This document shows positions 52,593 to 60,704 of a stretch of 64,000 nucleotides of DNA, in pieces. The stretch is from Mycolicibacterium iranicum (lineage in GTDB: Bacteria; Actinomycetota; Actinomycetes; Mycobacteriales; Mycobacteriaceae), in contig NZ_JACHVU010000008.1 in the NCBI RefSeq assembly GCF_014190915.1, positions 202,767 through 266,766 of the forward strand, read 5' to 3'. Position 1 is the first letter of the stretch. Every line of letters begins with the position of its first letter. Below the pieces are notes generated by a model. It had not been told where the DNA came from. It saw only the letters and a program-made list of their open reading frames with translations, and made no database searches. The translations under genes were made by a program, and so were the position numbers.

Positions 52593-53572
52593 GACAACCC
52601 CAGGAATTCGAACGGCTCCGCGACCTGGAAACTGCCCGCGGCATCTCCGGCGTAGATCGTCTTCTCTCCGTCACCCAGAGGCAGTCGCAGGGTCGGCGCC
52701 CCGTCCCCGAGGTCGAGCTTGTTCAGATCAACCCAGAACGTGTTGGGCGACAACGCCGATTCGAAGAAGTACCGAAGCGCGGTGTGGTCCACCACGGTGC
52801 GCCAGCGGGTGGTGGAGATATTCGGCTCGTCCGAAGTCGCGATGCCGTACGGCGTGGAGGCGTTGCGCACGACACTGAACACCGCCGCGACCGCGACCAA
52901 TGGATCGGCGGTCTTGGGCACCGCGTCGATGTAGAACGACGCCCGCACGAAACGATCGGCCGCGCGGTTCGTGCCGGGCAGCATGACGGTGCCGCCGATC
53001 TCCTTCCAGTACTCGGTGATCGCGAGCTGTTTGTCGAAGACCGGCGAATTCGTCATCACCTGGTACCGGCGACCGTGGTGGATGACCTGCTCACCGGCGA
53101 TGTACTCCACGATCGCGCTGTCACCCGAGGCGTCTGACAGCGCCAGGTGCACCGTCGCCATGCGCTCCTGTCCCGGCACCTCGGCGGTCACGACACGCAG
53201 GGGTGTGGCGGTCAGGGCGGCGACCGCCTCGTCCACCGTCGCGAAGTTGTCGAGGACGTACTGCGCCCACAGCGATATCGCCAGCGCGGGACGGTCGCCG
53301 GTATTGGCCGGATACTCGGACTCGGCCAACCAGAGCAGATTGGCGGCCAGACCGGCCTCGTTCACGCCGTCGGTGGTCGAGATGTCGTAACCGGTGGCCA
53401 CGACGCTGCCGTATCTCGACGTCCACTGCACCGAATCCGGACCGGCCTGGCCGGTACGGCTGACCCCGCGCGGCAGGGCCCACAGGTTGGTGCCGATCTC
53501 GACCTTCCAATCCATGGACCGCCCTGTCACGATCCGCTCGCCGGTGCCCAGATAGACGACCCGTGTGCACAT
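52589..53572 (-). CDS. Ntn hydrolase, linear amide C-N hydrolase (choloylglycine hydrolase-like)
   Basis: A 327-residue enzyme of the choloylglycine/penicillin V acylase family. Cys2 (MCTRVVYL) is the N-terminal nucleophile after Met removal, with R18 (GRSMDW) and D21. The TDGVNEAGLAANLLWL segment is typical. ATG 53572 was chosen rather than the ATG 9 bases upstream because it puts Cys at position 2. It would hydrolyse linear amides such as acyl homoserine lactones, bile-acid-like conjugates or penicillin V; the natural substrate is unknown. It is divergent from leuA. Confidence 0.82.
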   Translation of the reverse strand: MCTRVVYLGTGERIVTGRSMDWKVEIGTNLWALPRGVSRTGQAGPDSVQWTSRYGSVVATGYDISTTDGVNEAGLAANLLWLAESEYPANTGDRPALAISLWAQYVLDNFATVDEAVAALTATPLRVVTAEVPGQERMATVHLALSDASGDSAIVEYIAGEQVIHHGRRYQVMTNSPVFDKQLAITEYWKEIGGTVMLPGTNRAADRFVRASFYIDAVPKTADPLVAVAAVFSVVRNASTPYGIATSDEPNISTTRWRTVVDHTALRYFFESALSPNTFWVDLNKLDLGDGAPTLRLPLGDGEKTIYAGDAAGSFQVAEPFEFLGLS

Positions 53573-53651
53573 GACCCACACGGTAACGCCGGCTCCCCAC
53601 AGCGGGCTTCTACCGATGCGGAAACCCGCTCACCGCGGCGTTTCGCTGCGT

Positions 53652-53680
53652 TTGGGCACCAGAACCAGGCTTGGTACAGT
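53652..53680 (+). promoter_or_regulatory. leuA promoter
   Basis: A -35 element TTGGGC (53652-53657) and -10 TACAGT (53675-53680) are 17 bases apart. The expected start site is 6-7 bases later, at the GTG of the leader peptide, so the leader would be translated from a leaderless RNA. Confidence 0.6.
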
Positions 53681-53686
53681 AGCGAC

Positions 53687-53728
53687 GTGCAGCGGGTGCT
53701 CCTTCTCGGACGCCGCGACGGGGTCTGA
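53687..53728 (+). CDS. leuA leader peptide
   Basis: A 13-residue peptide starting with GTG: V-Q-R-V-L-L-L-G-R-R-D-G-V then TGA. Three consecutive Leu and three Val out of 13 residues make it a sensor of branched-chain amino acid supply. It lies 75 bases upstream of leuA, and the RNA after it can fold into alternative hairpins. Confidence 0.6.
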   Translation: MQRVLLLGRRDGV

Positions 53729-53774
53729 TCCAGACTGGCTTCCCGTCGCGGGTGTTTCGCGATGCGCCGGTCTG
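53713..53774 (+). promoter_or_regulatory. leuA: Attenuator-like RNA region upstream of leuA
   Basis: Two alternative stems are visible. Stem A: CCGCGACGGG in the leader peptide (53713-53722) pairs exactly with CCCGTCGCGG (53742-53751). Stem B: CAGACTGGC (53731-53739) pairs with GCCGGTCTG (53766-53774), one G-U. They overlap in the region between the arms, so ribosome position on the leader peptide could decide which forms. Stem B ends 28 bases before leuA. Confidence 0.5.
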
Positions 53775-53802
53775 AATCCCCTCGATAACCCGGAGCACCC
53801 CC

Positions 53803-55623
53803 ATGACTGAGAATTTCAACCCTTCCACCGACGCGTTCAGCTCGGTACGCGCCATCAGCACCCCTGCAGGCACACCCCATCCCGGCCAGCCCTCCTGGAA
53901 CACCCAGCGCGGCTCGCAGATGCCGGTGGCCCGCTACCGCAGCTTCGCCGCCGAAGTTGAGCCCATCCGGCTGCCCGACCGCACCTGGCCCGAGAAGGTC
54001 ATCTCCACCGCACCCATGTGGTGCGCGGTGGACCTGCGCGACGGCAATCAGGCGTTGATCGACCCGATGAGCCCGCAGCGCAAGCGCCGCATGTTCGACC
54101 TGCTGGTGCGGATGGGCTACAAGGAGATCGAGGTCGGCTTCCCGTCGGCGTCCCAGACCGATTTCGACTTCGTCCGCGAGATCATCGAGCAGGGCGCGAT
54201 CCCTGACGACGTGACCATCCAGGTGCTGACTCAGTGCCGGCCCGAGCTGATCGAGCGCACCTTCCTGGTCTGCCAGGGCGCACCGCGGGCGATCGTGCAC
54301 TTCTACAACTCGACGTCGATCCTGCAGCGGCGCGTCGTCTTCCGCGCAGACCGCGAGGCCGTCAAGAAGATCGCCACCGACGGGGCACGCATGTGCGTCG
54401 AGGAAGCGAAGAAGTACCCGGACACGCTGTGGCGGTTCGAGTACTCGCCGGAGTCCTACACCGGCACCGAACTGGAGTACGCGGTCGATGTCTGCAACGC
54501 CGTCGCCGACGTCGTGGCGCCGACCCCCGAGTGGCCGCTGATCGTCAACCTGCCCGCCACCGTCGAGATGGCCACCCCGAACGTGTACGCCGACTCGATC
54601 GAGTGGATGAACCGCCACCTGTCCCCCCGGGATTCGATCATCCTGAGCCTGCACCCGCACAACGACCGCGGAACCGCGGTCGCCGCAGCTGAATTGGGCT
54701 ACGCCGCCGGCGCTGACCGCATCGAGGGCTGCCTGTTCGGCAACGGCGAGCGCACCGGCAACGTCTGCTTGGTCACCCTGGGAATGAACCTGTTCTCCCG
54801 CGGTGTCGACCCGCAGATCGACTTCTCGAACATCGACGAGATCCGGCGCACGGTCGAGTACTGCAACCAGCTCGGAGTGCACGAAAGGCACCCCTACGGC
54901 GGGGATCTGGTCTACACCGCGTTCTCGGGCAGCCACCAGGACGCCATCAACAAGGGTCTGGACGCGATGAAAGTCGCTGCCGACGAACAGGATTCGGACG
55001 TCGACGACATGCTGTGGCAGGTTCCCTACCTGCCCATCGACCCGAAGGACGTCGGTCGTACCTACGAGGCCGTCATCCGGGTGAACTCGCAGTCCGGCAA
55101 GGGCGGCGTCGCCTACATCATGAAGGCCGACCACGGCCTGGCCCTGCCGCGCCGGTTGCAGATCGAGTTCAGCCAGGCTATCCAGAGAATCACCGACGGC
55201 GAGGGCGGGGAGGTGTCGCCCAAGGAGATGTGGGACGCCTTCTACGAGGAGTACCTGGCCCCGATCAGCCCGCTGGAGCGGATCAGGCAGAAGGTGGACG
55301 CGGCGGAGGTCGACGGTGGCACCGACACCATCACCGCCGTGGTGAAGATCAACGGCGAAGAGCGCGAGATCGTCGGCGCCGGCAACGGTCCGTTGGCCGC
55401 ATTCGTCGACGCGGTCGGCGCGATCGGGTTCAACGTCAACGTCCTGGACTACAGCGAGCACGCGATGTCGGCCGGCGAGGAAGCTCAGGCGGCGGCCTAC
55501 GTCGAAGCCGAGATCGGGGGCACGACGGTGTGGGGTGTCGGCATCGCCACCTCGATCACCACGGCGTCGCTGCGCGCGGTGGTGTCGGCGGTGAACCGGG
55601 CGGCGCGCCAGGGCACCGTCTAG
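53803..55623 (+). CDS. leuA: 2-Isopropylmalate synthase
   Basis: A 606-residue enzyme that makes 2-isopropylmalate, the first step of leucine synthesis. The N-terminal TIM barrel has the catalytic AVDLRDGNQAL (about 76-86), and LHPHNDRGTAVAA binds the metal; the C-terminal regulatory domain (about 430-606) senses leucine. It has no tandem repeat in the linker, in contrast to the M. tuberculosis protein, which carries one. The ATG at 53803 follows a leader peptide and attenuator-like region. No other leucine gene is near. Confidence 0.95.
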   Translation: MTENFNPSTDAFSSVRAISTPAGTPHPGQPSWNTQRGSQMPVARYRSFAAEVEPIRLPDRTWPEKVISTAPMWCAVDLRDGNQALIDPMSPQRKRRMFDLLVRMGYKEIEVGFPSASQTDFDFVREIIEQGAIPDDVTIQVLTQCRPELIERTFLVCQGAPRAIVHFYNSTSILQRRVVFRADREAVKKIATDGARMCVEEAKKYPDTLWRFEYSPESYTGTELEYAVDVCNAVADVVAPTPEWPLIVNLPATVEMATPNVYADSIEWMNRHLSPRDSIILSLHPHNDRGTAVAAAELGYAAGADRIEGCLFGNGERTGNVCLVTLGMNLFSRGVDPQIDFSNIDEIRRTVEYCNQLGVHERHPYGGDLVYTAFSGSHQDAINKGLDAMKVAADEQDSDVDDMLWQVPYLPIDPKDVGRTYEAVIRVNSQSGKGGVAYIMKADHGLALPRRLQIEFSQAIQRITDGEGGEVSPKEMWDAFYEEYLAPISPLERIRQKVDAAEVDGGTDTITAVVKINGEEREIVGAGNGPLAAFVDAVGAIGFNVNVLDYSEHAMSAGEEAQAAAYVEAEIGGTTVWGVGIATSITTASLRAVVSAVNRAARQGTV

Positions 55624-55650
55624 GGGCACCGTCCGGGCGAGCCGAAACGC

Positions 55651-56652
55651 TCAGAACAGGGTGAACTGATCTCCGGCCGGGGACTGCTCGGTGAACGCCT
55701 CGACCTCACAGCCGCCGATCACGGATTCCAGGCTGAGCATGAAGTCGTGCGCTGTGACCATCGGGACGCCGAGCTCCCCGGCCTGATATCCCTTGCCCTG
55801 TTCGGGCGACTCGACGTCGCAGACCACCAGTGACGTGTGGGGGTCCACCGCGTCGGTGAACGCCAGCCCGGCGTGCAGGATGCGCTCGACGAGTTCCTCG
55901 TGGGTGTGGCCGACCTCGGCGGCCAGCGCGACCCGCATGCCCTGGACCAGGGGTCGGCCGGCGACGAAGCGGCCGGGGTTGGCGTACGGGCATGGCATGC
56001 GGGCGGCCGTCGCCCTCAGCGGGCGCAATTCGTCGTGGGTGACGCGACCGTTGGGCCACGTGCGCCGGGTCACCGGGTGCACCGGCAGCCACTTGCGGCG
56101 CTCGTAGGCCCGGGCGAGGACGGGCTTGAGGATCTGCGCGAGCACCATCGCATCGTCGAGGGCGTCGTGGGGCTTCATCTGGGTGACCCCGTGGTGGGCC
56201 GCGAGCGTCTCCAGCCGCAGGTTCTCCAGACCGAGGTCGAGGCGCCGCGCCAGCTCGACGGTGCACATGACGGTGTCCACCGGCAGTTCGGCCTGCACGA
56301 GTTCGGCCTCGGCGGCCAGGAACGAGTAGTCGAAGCCGACGTTGTGCGCGACCAGGGTGCGGCCGCGCAGCACCTCGCACAGGTCGCCGACCACGTCGCC
56401 GAAGGTGGGCTGCCCGGCCAGCATCTCGGCGGTGAGGCCGTGCACGTGCGTGGGGCCCGGATCGACGCCGGGATTCAGCAGACTGTAGAGGCTCTTCTCG
56501 ACGTTGCCGTCGTCGCTGAGTGCGAGCGCCGCGACGCTGACGATGCGCGCCTGACCGGGCCGGAATCCCGAGGTCTCGACGTCCACGACGGCCCAGCCGG
56601 CGCCGACCTGGTCGGCCGGCCTACCCCAGCGACTTCCGGCGGTTGAGCTCAC
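55651..56652 (-). CDS. dnaQ: DnaQ-like 3'-5' exonuclease with BRCT domain (Rv3711c-like)
   Basis: A 333-residue exonuclease of the DEDDh group. D and E come in VVDVETSG, the second Asp in AHNVGFDYSFL, and the His-Asp pair in HDALDDAMVL (about 160-170). The C-terminal 110 residues, from GMRVALAAEVGHTHEELVERIL, resemble a BRCT domain. GTG 56652 was used; the frame continues 5' only a little. Its likely role is proofreading or repair exonuclease; mycobacteria have other proofreading activities, so this may be accessory. It converges on leuA and is divergent from murT. Confidence 0.82.
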   Translation of the reverse strand: MSSTAGSRWGRPADQVGAGWAVVDVETSGFRPGQARIVSVAALALSDDGNVEKSLYSLLNPGVDPGPTHVHGLTAEMLAGQPTFGDVVGDLCEVLRGRTLVAHNVGFDYSFLAAEAELVQAELPVDTVMCTVELARRLDLGLENLRLETLAAHHGVTQMKPHDALDDAMVLAQILKPVLARAYERRKWLPVHPVTRRTWPNGRVTHDELRPLRATAARMPCPYANPGRFVAGRPLVQGMRVALAAEVGHTHEELVERILHAGLAFTDAVDPHTSLVVCDVESPEQGKGYQAGELGVPMVTAHDFMLSLESVIGGCEVEAFTEQSPAGDQFTLF

Positions 56653-56730
56653 CGTTCGAGAATGGCACGCACCCCTGACAAGGCTTGCTCCATCTCACCG
56701 CGTGTCGGCTGCTCTTCTAAACTGCCGTGG

Positions 56731-57987
56731 ATGGTCACAGTCAGAGGGCAGGCGCGCAGCGACCGGGCGATCTCGGTGCGCGGACGGGTCGCGCTCGCCG
56801 CCGGTGCGGGTGCGCGCTGGGCGTCGCGGGTCACCGGCCGTGGCGCCGGCGCGATGATCGGCGGCCTGGTCGCGATGACCCTGGACCGGTCCATCCTGGG
56901 CCAGCTCGGCAGAGACCGCCGCACGGTGGTCATCACCGGCACCAACGGCAAGTCCACGACCACGCGGATGACCGCCGCCGCGCTGGCCACGATCGGCCCC
57001 GTCGCGACGAACGCCGAGGGCGCCAACATGGACGCCGGGCTGGTCGCCGCCCTCGCGGCCGCCCCGGACGCGGCGCTGGCCGCGCTCGAGGTCGACGAGA
57101 TGCACGTCCCGCACGTCAGCGACGCCGTGTCGCCGTCGGTGATCGTGCTGCTGAATCTGTCGCGCGATCAGCTCGACCGCGTCGGTGAGATCAACCACAT
57201 CGAGCGCACGCTGCGCGCCGGCCTGGCGCGCCACCCGTCGGCGGTGGTGGTCGCCAACTGTGACGACGTCCTGATGACCTCGGCGGCCTACGACAGCCCC
57301 AACGTGGTGTGGGTCGCCGCCGGCGGCGGCTGGGCCAGCGACTCGGTCAGCTGCCCCCGCTCCGGTGAGGTCATCGTGCGCGACGGCGCGCACTGGCGGT
57401 CGACCGGGTGCGACTTCGCCCGCCCGGACCCCGACTGGTGGTTCGACGACACCCACCTTCACGGGCCGGACGGCCTGTCGCTGCCCATGTCGCTGACGCT
57501 GCCGGGCACGGTGAACCGCGGCAACGCCACGCAGGCCGTCGCGGCGGCGGTGACGCTGGGCGCCGACCCCGCGGCCGCGGTCGCTGCGGTCTCGGCGGTC
57601 GACGAAGTCGCCGGCAGGTACCGGACCGTGGTGGTCGGCGACCACACCGCGCGCATCCTGCTGGCGAAGAATCCGGCCGGGTGGCAGGAGGCGCTGTCGA
57701 TGGTCGACCGCGAGGCGGCCGGGGTGGTGATCGCGGTGAACGGTCAGGTCCCCGACGGCGAGGACCTGTCGTGGCTGTGGGACGTCCGGTTCGAGCACTT
57801 CGAGACGGTGGCGGTGGTGGCCGCCGGGGAGCGCGGCACCGATCTGGCCGTGCGGCTCGGCTATGCCGGCGTCGACCACACACTGGTGCACGACACGATC
57901 GCGGCGATCAAGTCCTGTCCGCCCGGGCACGTCGAGGTGCTGGCCAACTACACCGCGTTCCTGCAACTGAACAGGCGCCTGCAGTGA
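56731..57987 (+). CDS. murT: MurT: Mur ligase-type subunit of the lipid II amidating complex
   Basis: A 418-residue Mur ligase-like ATPase. The P-loop is TGTNGKSTTTR (69-79) and VDEMHVPHVSDAVSP lies in the catalytic domain. With GatD it amidates the second residue (D-glutamate) of the peptidoglycan stem peptide. The usual four-Cys zinc ribbon is degenerate: C208-P-R-S211 and C227-D-F-A230, so two of four Cys are lost. ATG 56731 was used after the frame's Pro-rich N-terminus. It overlaps gatD by 4 bases. Confidence 0.88.
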   Translation: MVTVRGQARSDRAISVRGRVALAAGAGARWASRVTGRGAGAMIGGLVAMTLDRSILGQLGRDRRTVVITGTNGKSTTTRMTAAALATIGPVATNAEGANMDAGLVAALAAAPDAALAALEVDEMHVPHVSDAVSPSVIVLLNLSRDQLDRVGEINHIERTLRAGLARHPSAVVVANCDDVLMTSAAYDSPNVVWVAAGGGWASDSVSCPRSGEVIVRDGAHWRSTGCDFARPDPDWWFDDTHLHGPDGLSLPMSLTLPGTVNRGNATQAVAAAVTLGADPAAAVAAVSAVDEVAGRYRTVVVGDHTARILLAKNPAGWQEALSMVDREAAGVVIAVNGQVPDGEDLSWLWDVRFEHFETVAVVAAGERGTDLAVRLGYAGVDHTLVHDTIAAIKSCPPGHVEVLANYTAFLQLNRRLQ

Positions 57988-58700
57988 GTGAATCGACGGT
58001 ACGGATCGGGCTCGTCCTGCCCGATGTGATGGGAACCTACGGCGACGGCGGCAACGCTCTCGTGCTGCGGCAACGGTTGCGGCTGAGGGGTTTCGACGCC
58101 GAGGTCGTGGAGATCACGCTCGACGACCCGGTTCCCGCCGAGCTCGACCTCTATACCCTCGGCGGCGCCGAGGACTATGCGCAGCGCCTGGCCACCAAAC
58201 ACCTCGTCCGCTATCCGGGCCTGCAGCAGGCGGTGTCGCGGGGCGCGCCGGTGCTGGCGATCTGCGCCGCGATCCAGGTGCTCGGCCACTGGTACGAGAC
58301 GTCGGCCGGGGAGCGCGTGGACGGGGTGGGCATCCTGGACGTGACGACGTCGCCGCAACCCGAGCGCACGATCGGCGAAGTCTCGGCCACCCCGCTGGTG
58401 GACGGCCTGACCGAACCGCTGACCGGCTTTGAGAACCACCGCGGCGGAACGGTTCTCGGCGCGGATGCGCGCCCGCTGGCCTCGGTGACGAAGGGCGCCG
58501 GCAACCGCGCCGGCGACGGCATCGACGGCGCGGTGCAGGACGGCATCGTCGCGACCTACCTGCACGGCTGCTGCCTGGCCCGCAATCCCGAGCTGGCCGA
58601 CCACCTGCTGGAGAAGGTGGTGGGTCCGCTTGCGCCGCTGGATCTTCCGGAAGTCGCGCGACTGCGCAAGGAGCGCCTCGCCGCACCGCGGCGGGTGTGA
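57984..58700 (+). CDS. gatD: GatD: glutaminase subunit of the lipid II amidating complex
   Basis: A 238-residue glutamine amidotransferase (CobQ-like class I) that supplies ammonia to MurT. The nucleophile Cys94 lies in APVLAICAAIQ, and His194 in ATYLHGCCLARNP; the usual GGYQ after the Cys is AAIQ. GTG 57984 overlaps the murT stop by 4 bases (GTGA), and the two are always neighbours in bacteria that amidate D-glutamate. No separate regulation is visible. Confidence 0.9.
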   Translation: MSESTVRIGLVLPDVMGTYGDGGNALVLRQRLRLRGFDAEVVEITLDDPVPAELDLYTLGGAEDYAQRLATKHLVRYPGLQQAVSRGAPVLAICAAIQVLGHWYETSAGERVDGVGILDVTTSPQPERTIGEVSATPLVDGLTEPLTGFENHRGGTVLGADARPLASVTKGAGNRAGDGIDGAVQDGIVATYLHGCCLARNPELADHLLEKVVGPLAPLDLPEVARLRKERLAAPRRV

Positions 58701-58707
58701 CGGGTCC

Positions 58708-59364
58708 TCAGCGCGGGGCGACGATCCCGTTCCGGTAGGCGTACACGATCGCCGCGGCGCGGTCGCGCAGCCGCAGCTTGAGGAAGATCCGTCCGATGTG
58801 GCTCTTCACGGTGACCCCGGAGATGACCAGCTCTTCGGCGATCTCGGCATTGGACCGGCCTTTCGCCATCAACCGCAGGACATCGAGCTCCCGCGGCGTC
58901 AGATCGTCGATCGCCTGCGGCACCGGCTCTTCGGCGGCGGTGCGGTAGGTGTCGAGCACCCGCGCGGTGATCGACGGGTCGAGAAAGCCGTCTCCGCGGG
59001 CCACCGCGTGCACGGCACGGATCAGCTCCTCGGCCGGTGAGTCTTTGAGCACGAAACCTGCAGCGCCGGCGCGCAGCACCCCCGACAGCAGCTCCTCGTC
59101 GCTGAACGTCGTCAGCGCGAGCACCGGTGGCCCGCCGGTTTCGCAGAGCCGCCGCGTCGCATCGATGCCGTTGACCCGCTTCATCCTGAGGTCCATCACC
59201 ACCACGTCGGGCCGATGTTCGGCGACCGCGGCGGGGACCTCGTCGCCGTCGGCGCACTCCCCCACCACGGCGATACCGTCGCGGCGGCGCAGGATCCGGC
59301 GCAGACCGGAGCGGACGAGCTCCTGATCGTCGACCAGGAGCGCAGCGATCAGCTCGTCGGCCAT
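58708..59364 (-). CDS. NarL/LuxR-type response regulator
   Basis: A 218-residue two-component response regulator. The receiver domain has the phosphoacceptor D58 (VVVMDLRM) with the acidic pair VDD near the N-terminus and K at FVLKD. A LuxR helix-turn-helix ends the protein: LTPRELDVLRLMAKGRSN then VKSHIGRIFLKL. The start overlaps the sensor kinase gene by 16 bases, so kinase and regulator are translated together. The inverted repeat upstream of the kinase gene may be its site. Confidence 0.9.
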   Translation of the reverse strand: MADELIAALLVDDQELVRSGLRRILRRRDGIAVVGECADGDEVPAAVAEHRPDVVVMDLRMKRVNGIDATRRLCETGGPPVLALTTFSDEELLSGVLRAGAAGFVLKDSPAEELIRAVHAVARGDGFLDPSITARVLDTYRTAAEEPVPQAIDDLTPRELDVLRLMAKGRSNAEIAEELVISGVTVKSHIGRIFLKLRLRDRAAAIVYAYRNGIVAPR

Positions 59365-60575
59365 GTGCCCCGACTCCGCAGCGGGCAGGGCGCATCGTCG
59401 AGCGGGATCGTGGCATGCACGACCCAGGCGTCGTCGGTGGGCCCCGCCGCGAGGGTGCCGCCCAGGAGTTCCACGCGTTGCCGCATCCCCTGCATGCCCC
59501 GGCCGTCGACGCGGTTCGCCGCGACCGCAACCGGAAGCCGGTTCCGCACCGTCAGATTCACCGACACGGGTGTCACCTCCAGCGTCATCGCCGAGTCGGC
59601 ATCGGGCGCATGCTTGGCGATGTTGGCCAGCGACTCCTGGGCGATGCGGTACAGCGCAAGTCCCGCCGCCGCCGAGATGTCGTCCTGGGGACCGCGGGCA
59701 TCGAAACGGACAGCCAGCCCGGCTCTGACGAAATCGCCGACGAGCGTCGGGATGTCGCCGACTCCGGGCTCGGGTGCGACATTGCCGACGGCGCCGTCGA
59801 GTAACCCCACCGTGCGCCGGATGTCGGCCATGGCCTGGCGGCCCAGCCTCTCGGCCTGCTCCAGCGCCTCCACCGCCTCGTCGATGTCACGGTCCTGCTG
59901 CAGACCGCGACGCGCCCCCGTGATGTGCAGCAGAGTGACGCTCAGCGAGTGGGCGATCACGTCGTGGACCTCGCGCGCGATGCGTCGGCGTTCGTCGGTC
60001 GCCGCGTGCTCGGCGAGCTTCTGCTGCGCCTGCTGCTGCTCGAGCAGCAGCTGCTGCTGGATCCGCATCAGATAGCCGACGAGCCAACCGATCCCGATGA
60101 AGCTCAGGTACAGCCAGGGGGTGTCCACCCGGCCCATGGAGACGGCGAGGCCGAGGATCGCGGCGGCCGAACCGGCGGCCAGCATTCCGCCGCGGATCGT
60201 CGTCATCGACCCGATGACGCCGGTGACCAGGCCGAGCAACACCGGTGCGAAGTCGCCCTCGATCGGTGCGGACATGCCGAACAGCCAGATCGAGATGCCG
60301 ATCAGCCACGCCGCGCCCAGTGCGAAGGCTTCGAATGCCGTCGTGACCGACGTGTCGAGGACGAAGAACACCACATACGGCGAGTACGCGACGACCAGTC
60401 CGATCAGGGCGATCCACCATTGCTCACCGGGTCGCTGCACCAGCGCCACGGCCGAGACGACCATCAGCGTGACGTCGATGCTCACCACGATCGGCCAGGA
60501 GAAACCGCCCGGCATCATCTCGCGCTTGCGGCGCAGATACAGCCGGAATCGGCGCTTCACCGCGGCCAGCATCAC
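59349..60575 (-). CDS. Sensor histidine kinase (HisKA_3 type)
   Basis: A 408-residue membrane kinase. Four to six hydrophobic segments (about residues 25-170) are followed by a Gln-rich coiled coil (QQQLLLEQQQAQQ), then the phosphoacceptor His in RRIAREVHDVIAHSLSVTLL, and a degenerate HATPase region ending in GRGMQGMRQRVELLGGTL. It should autophosphorylate and pass phosphate to the adjacent NarL-type regulator. The signal is unknown; no extracellular domain of size is seen. Start ATG 60575. Confidence 0.88.
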   Translation of the reverse strand: MMLAAVKRRFRLYLRRKREMMPGGFSWPIVVSIDVTLMVVSAVALVQRPGEQWWIALIGLVVAYSPYVVFFVLDTSVTTAFEAFALGAAWLIGISIWLFGMSAPIEGDFAPVLLGLVTGVIGSMTTIRGGMLAAGSAAAILGLAVSMGRVDTPWLYLSFIGIGWLVGYLMRIQQQLLLEQQQAQQKLAEHAATDERRRIAREVHDVIAHSLSVTLLHITGARRGLQQDRDIDEAVEALEQAERLGRQAMADIRRTVGLLDGAVGNVAPEPGVGDIPTLVGDFVRAGLAVRFDARGPQDDISAAAGLALYRIAQESLANIAKHAPDADSAMTLEVTPVSVNLTVRNRLPVAVAANRVDGRGMQGMRQRVELLGGTLAAGPTDDAWVVHATIPLDDAPCPLRSRGTWPTS

Positions 60576-60616
60576 GCCAGTTTAGGAGGGCGGGCAACCC
60601 TTCGGCATCAGCCTCG

Positions 60617-60646
60617 GGTAGGCATCCGGTGTCCTACCAGGGTAGG
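60617..60646. promoter_or_regulatory. Inverted/direct repeat upstream of the kinase operon
   Basis: GGTAGG (60617-60622), CCTACC (60633-60638) and GGTAGG (60641-60646) form one inverted repeat with a 10-base spacer and an additional direct copy. It lies 42 to 71 bases upstream of the kinase start, between divergent genes, a plausible binding site for the NarL-type regulator. Confidence 0.35.
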
Positions 60647-60704
60647 AGACGAGATCGAACCGCGGGACGACGCCGCGGCCGCCCGGCCTCCGTAGCGTCG
60701 AGGC

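Noticed and set aside
53147..53728. 193-codon plus-strand frame ending at the leuA leader
   Set aside because: Only its last 14 codons coincide with the leader peptide; the rest is antisense to the Ntn hydrolase gene.
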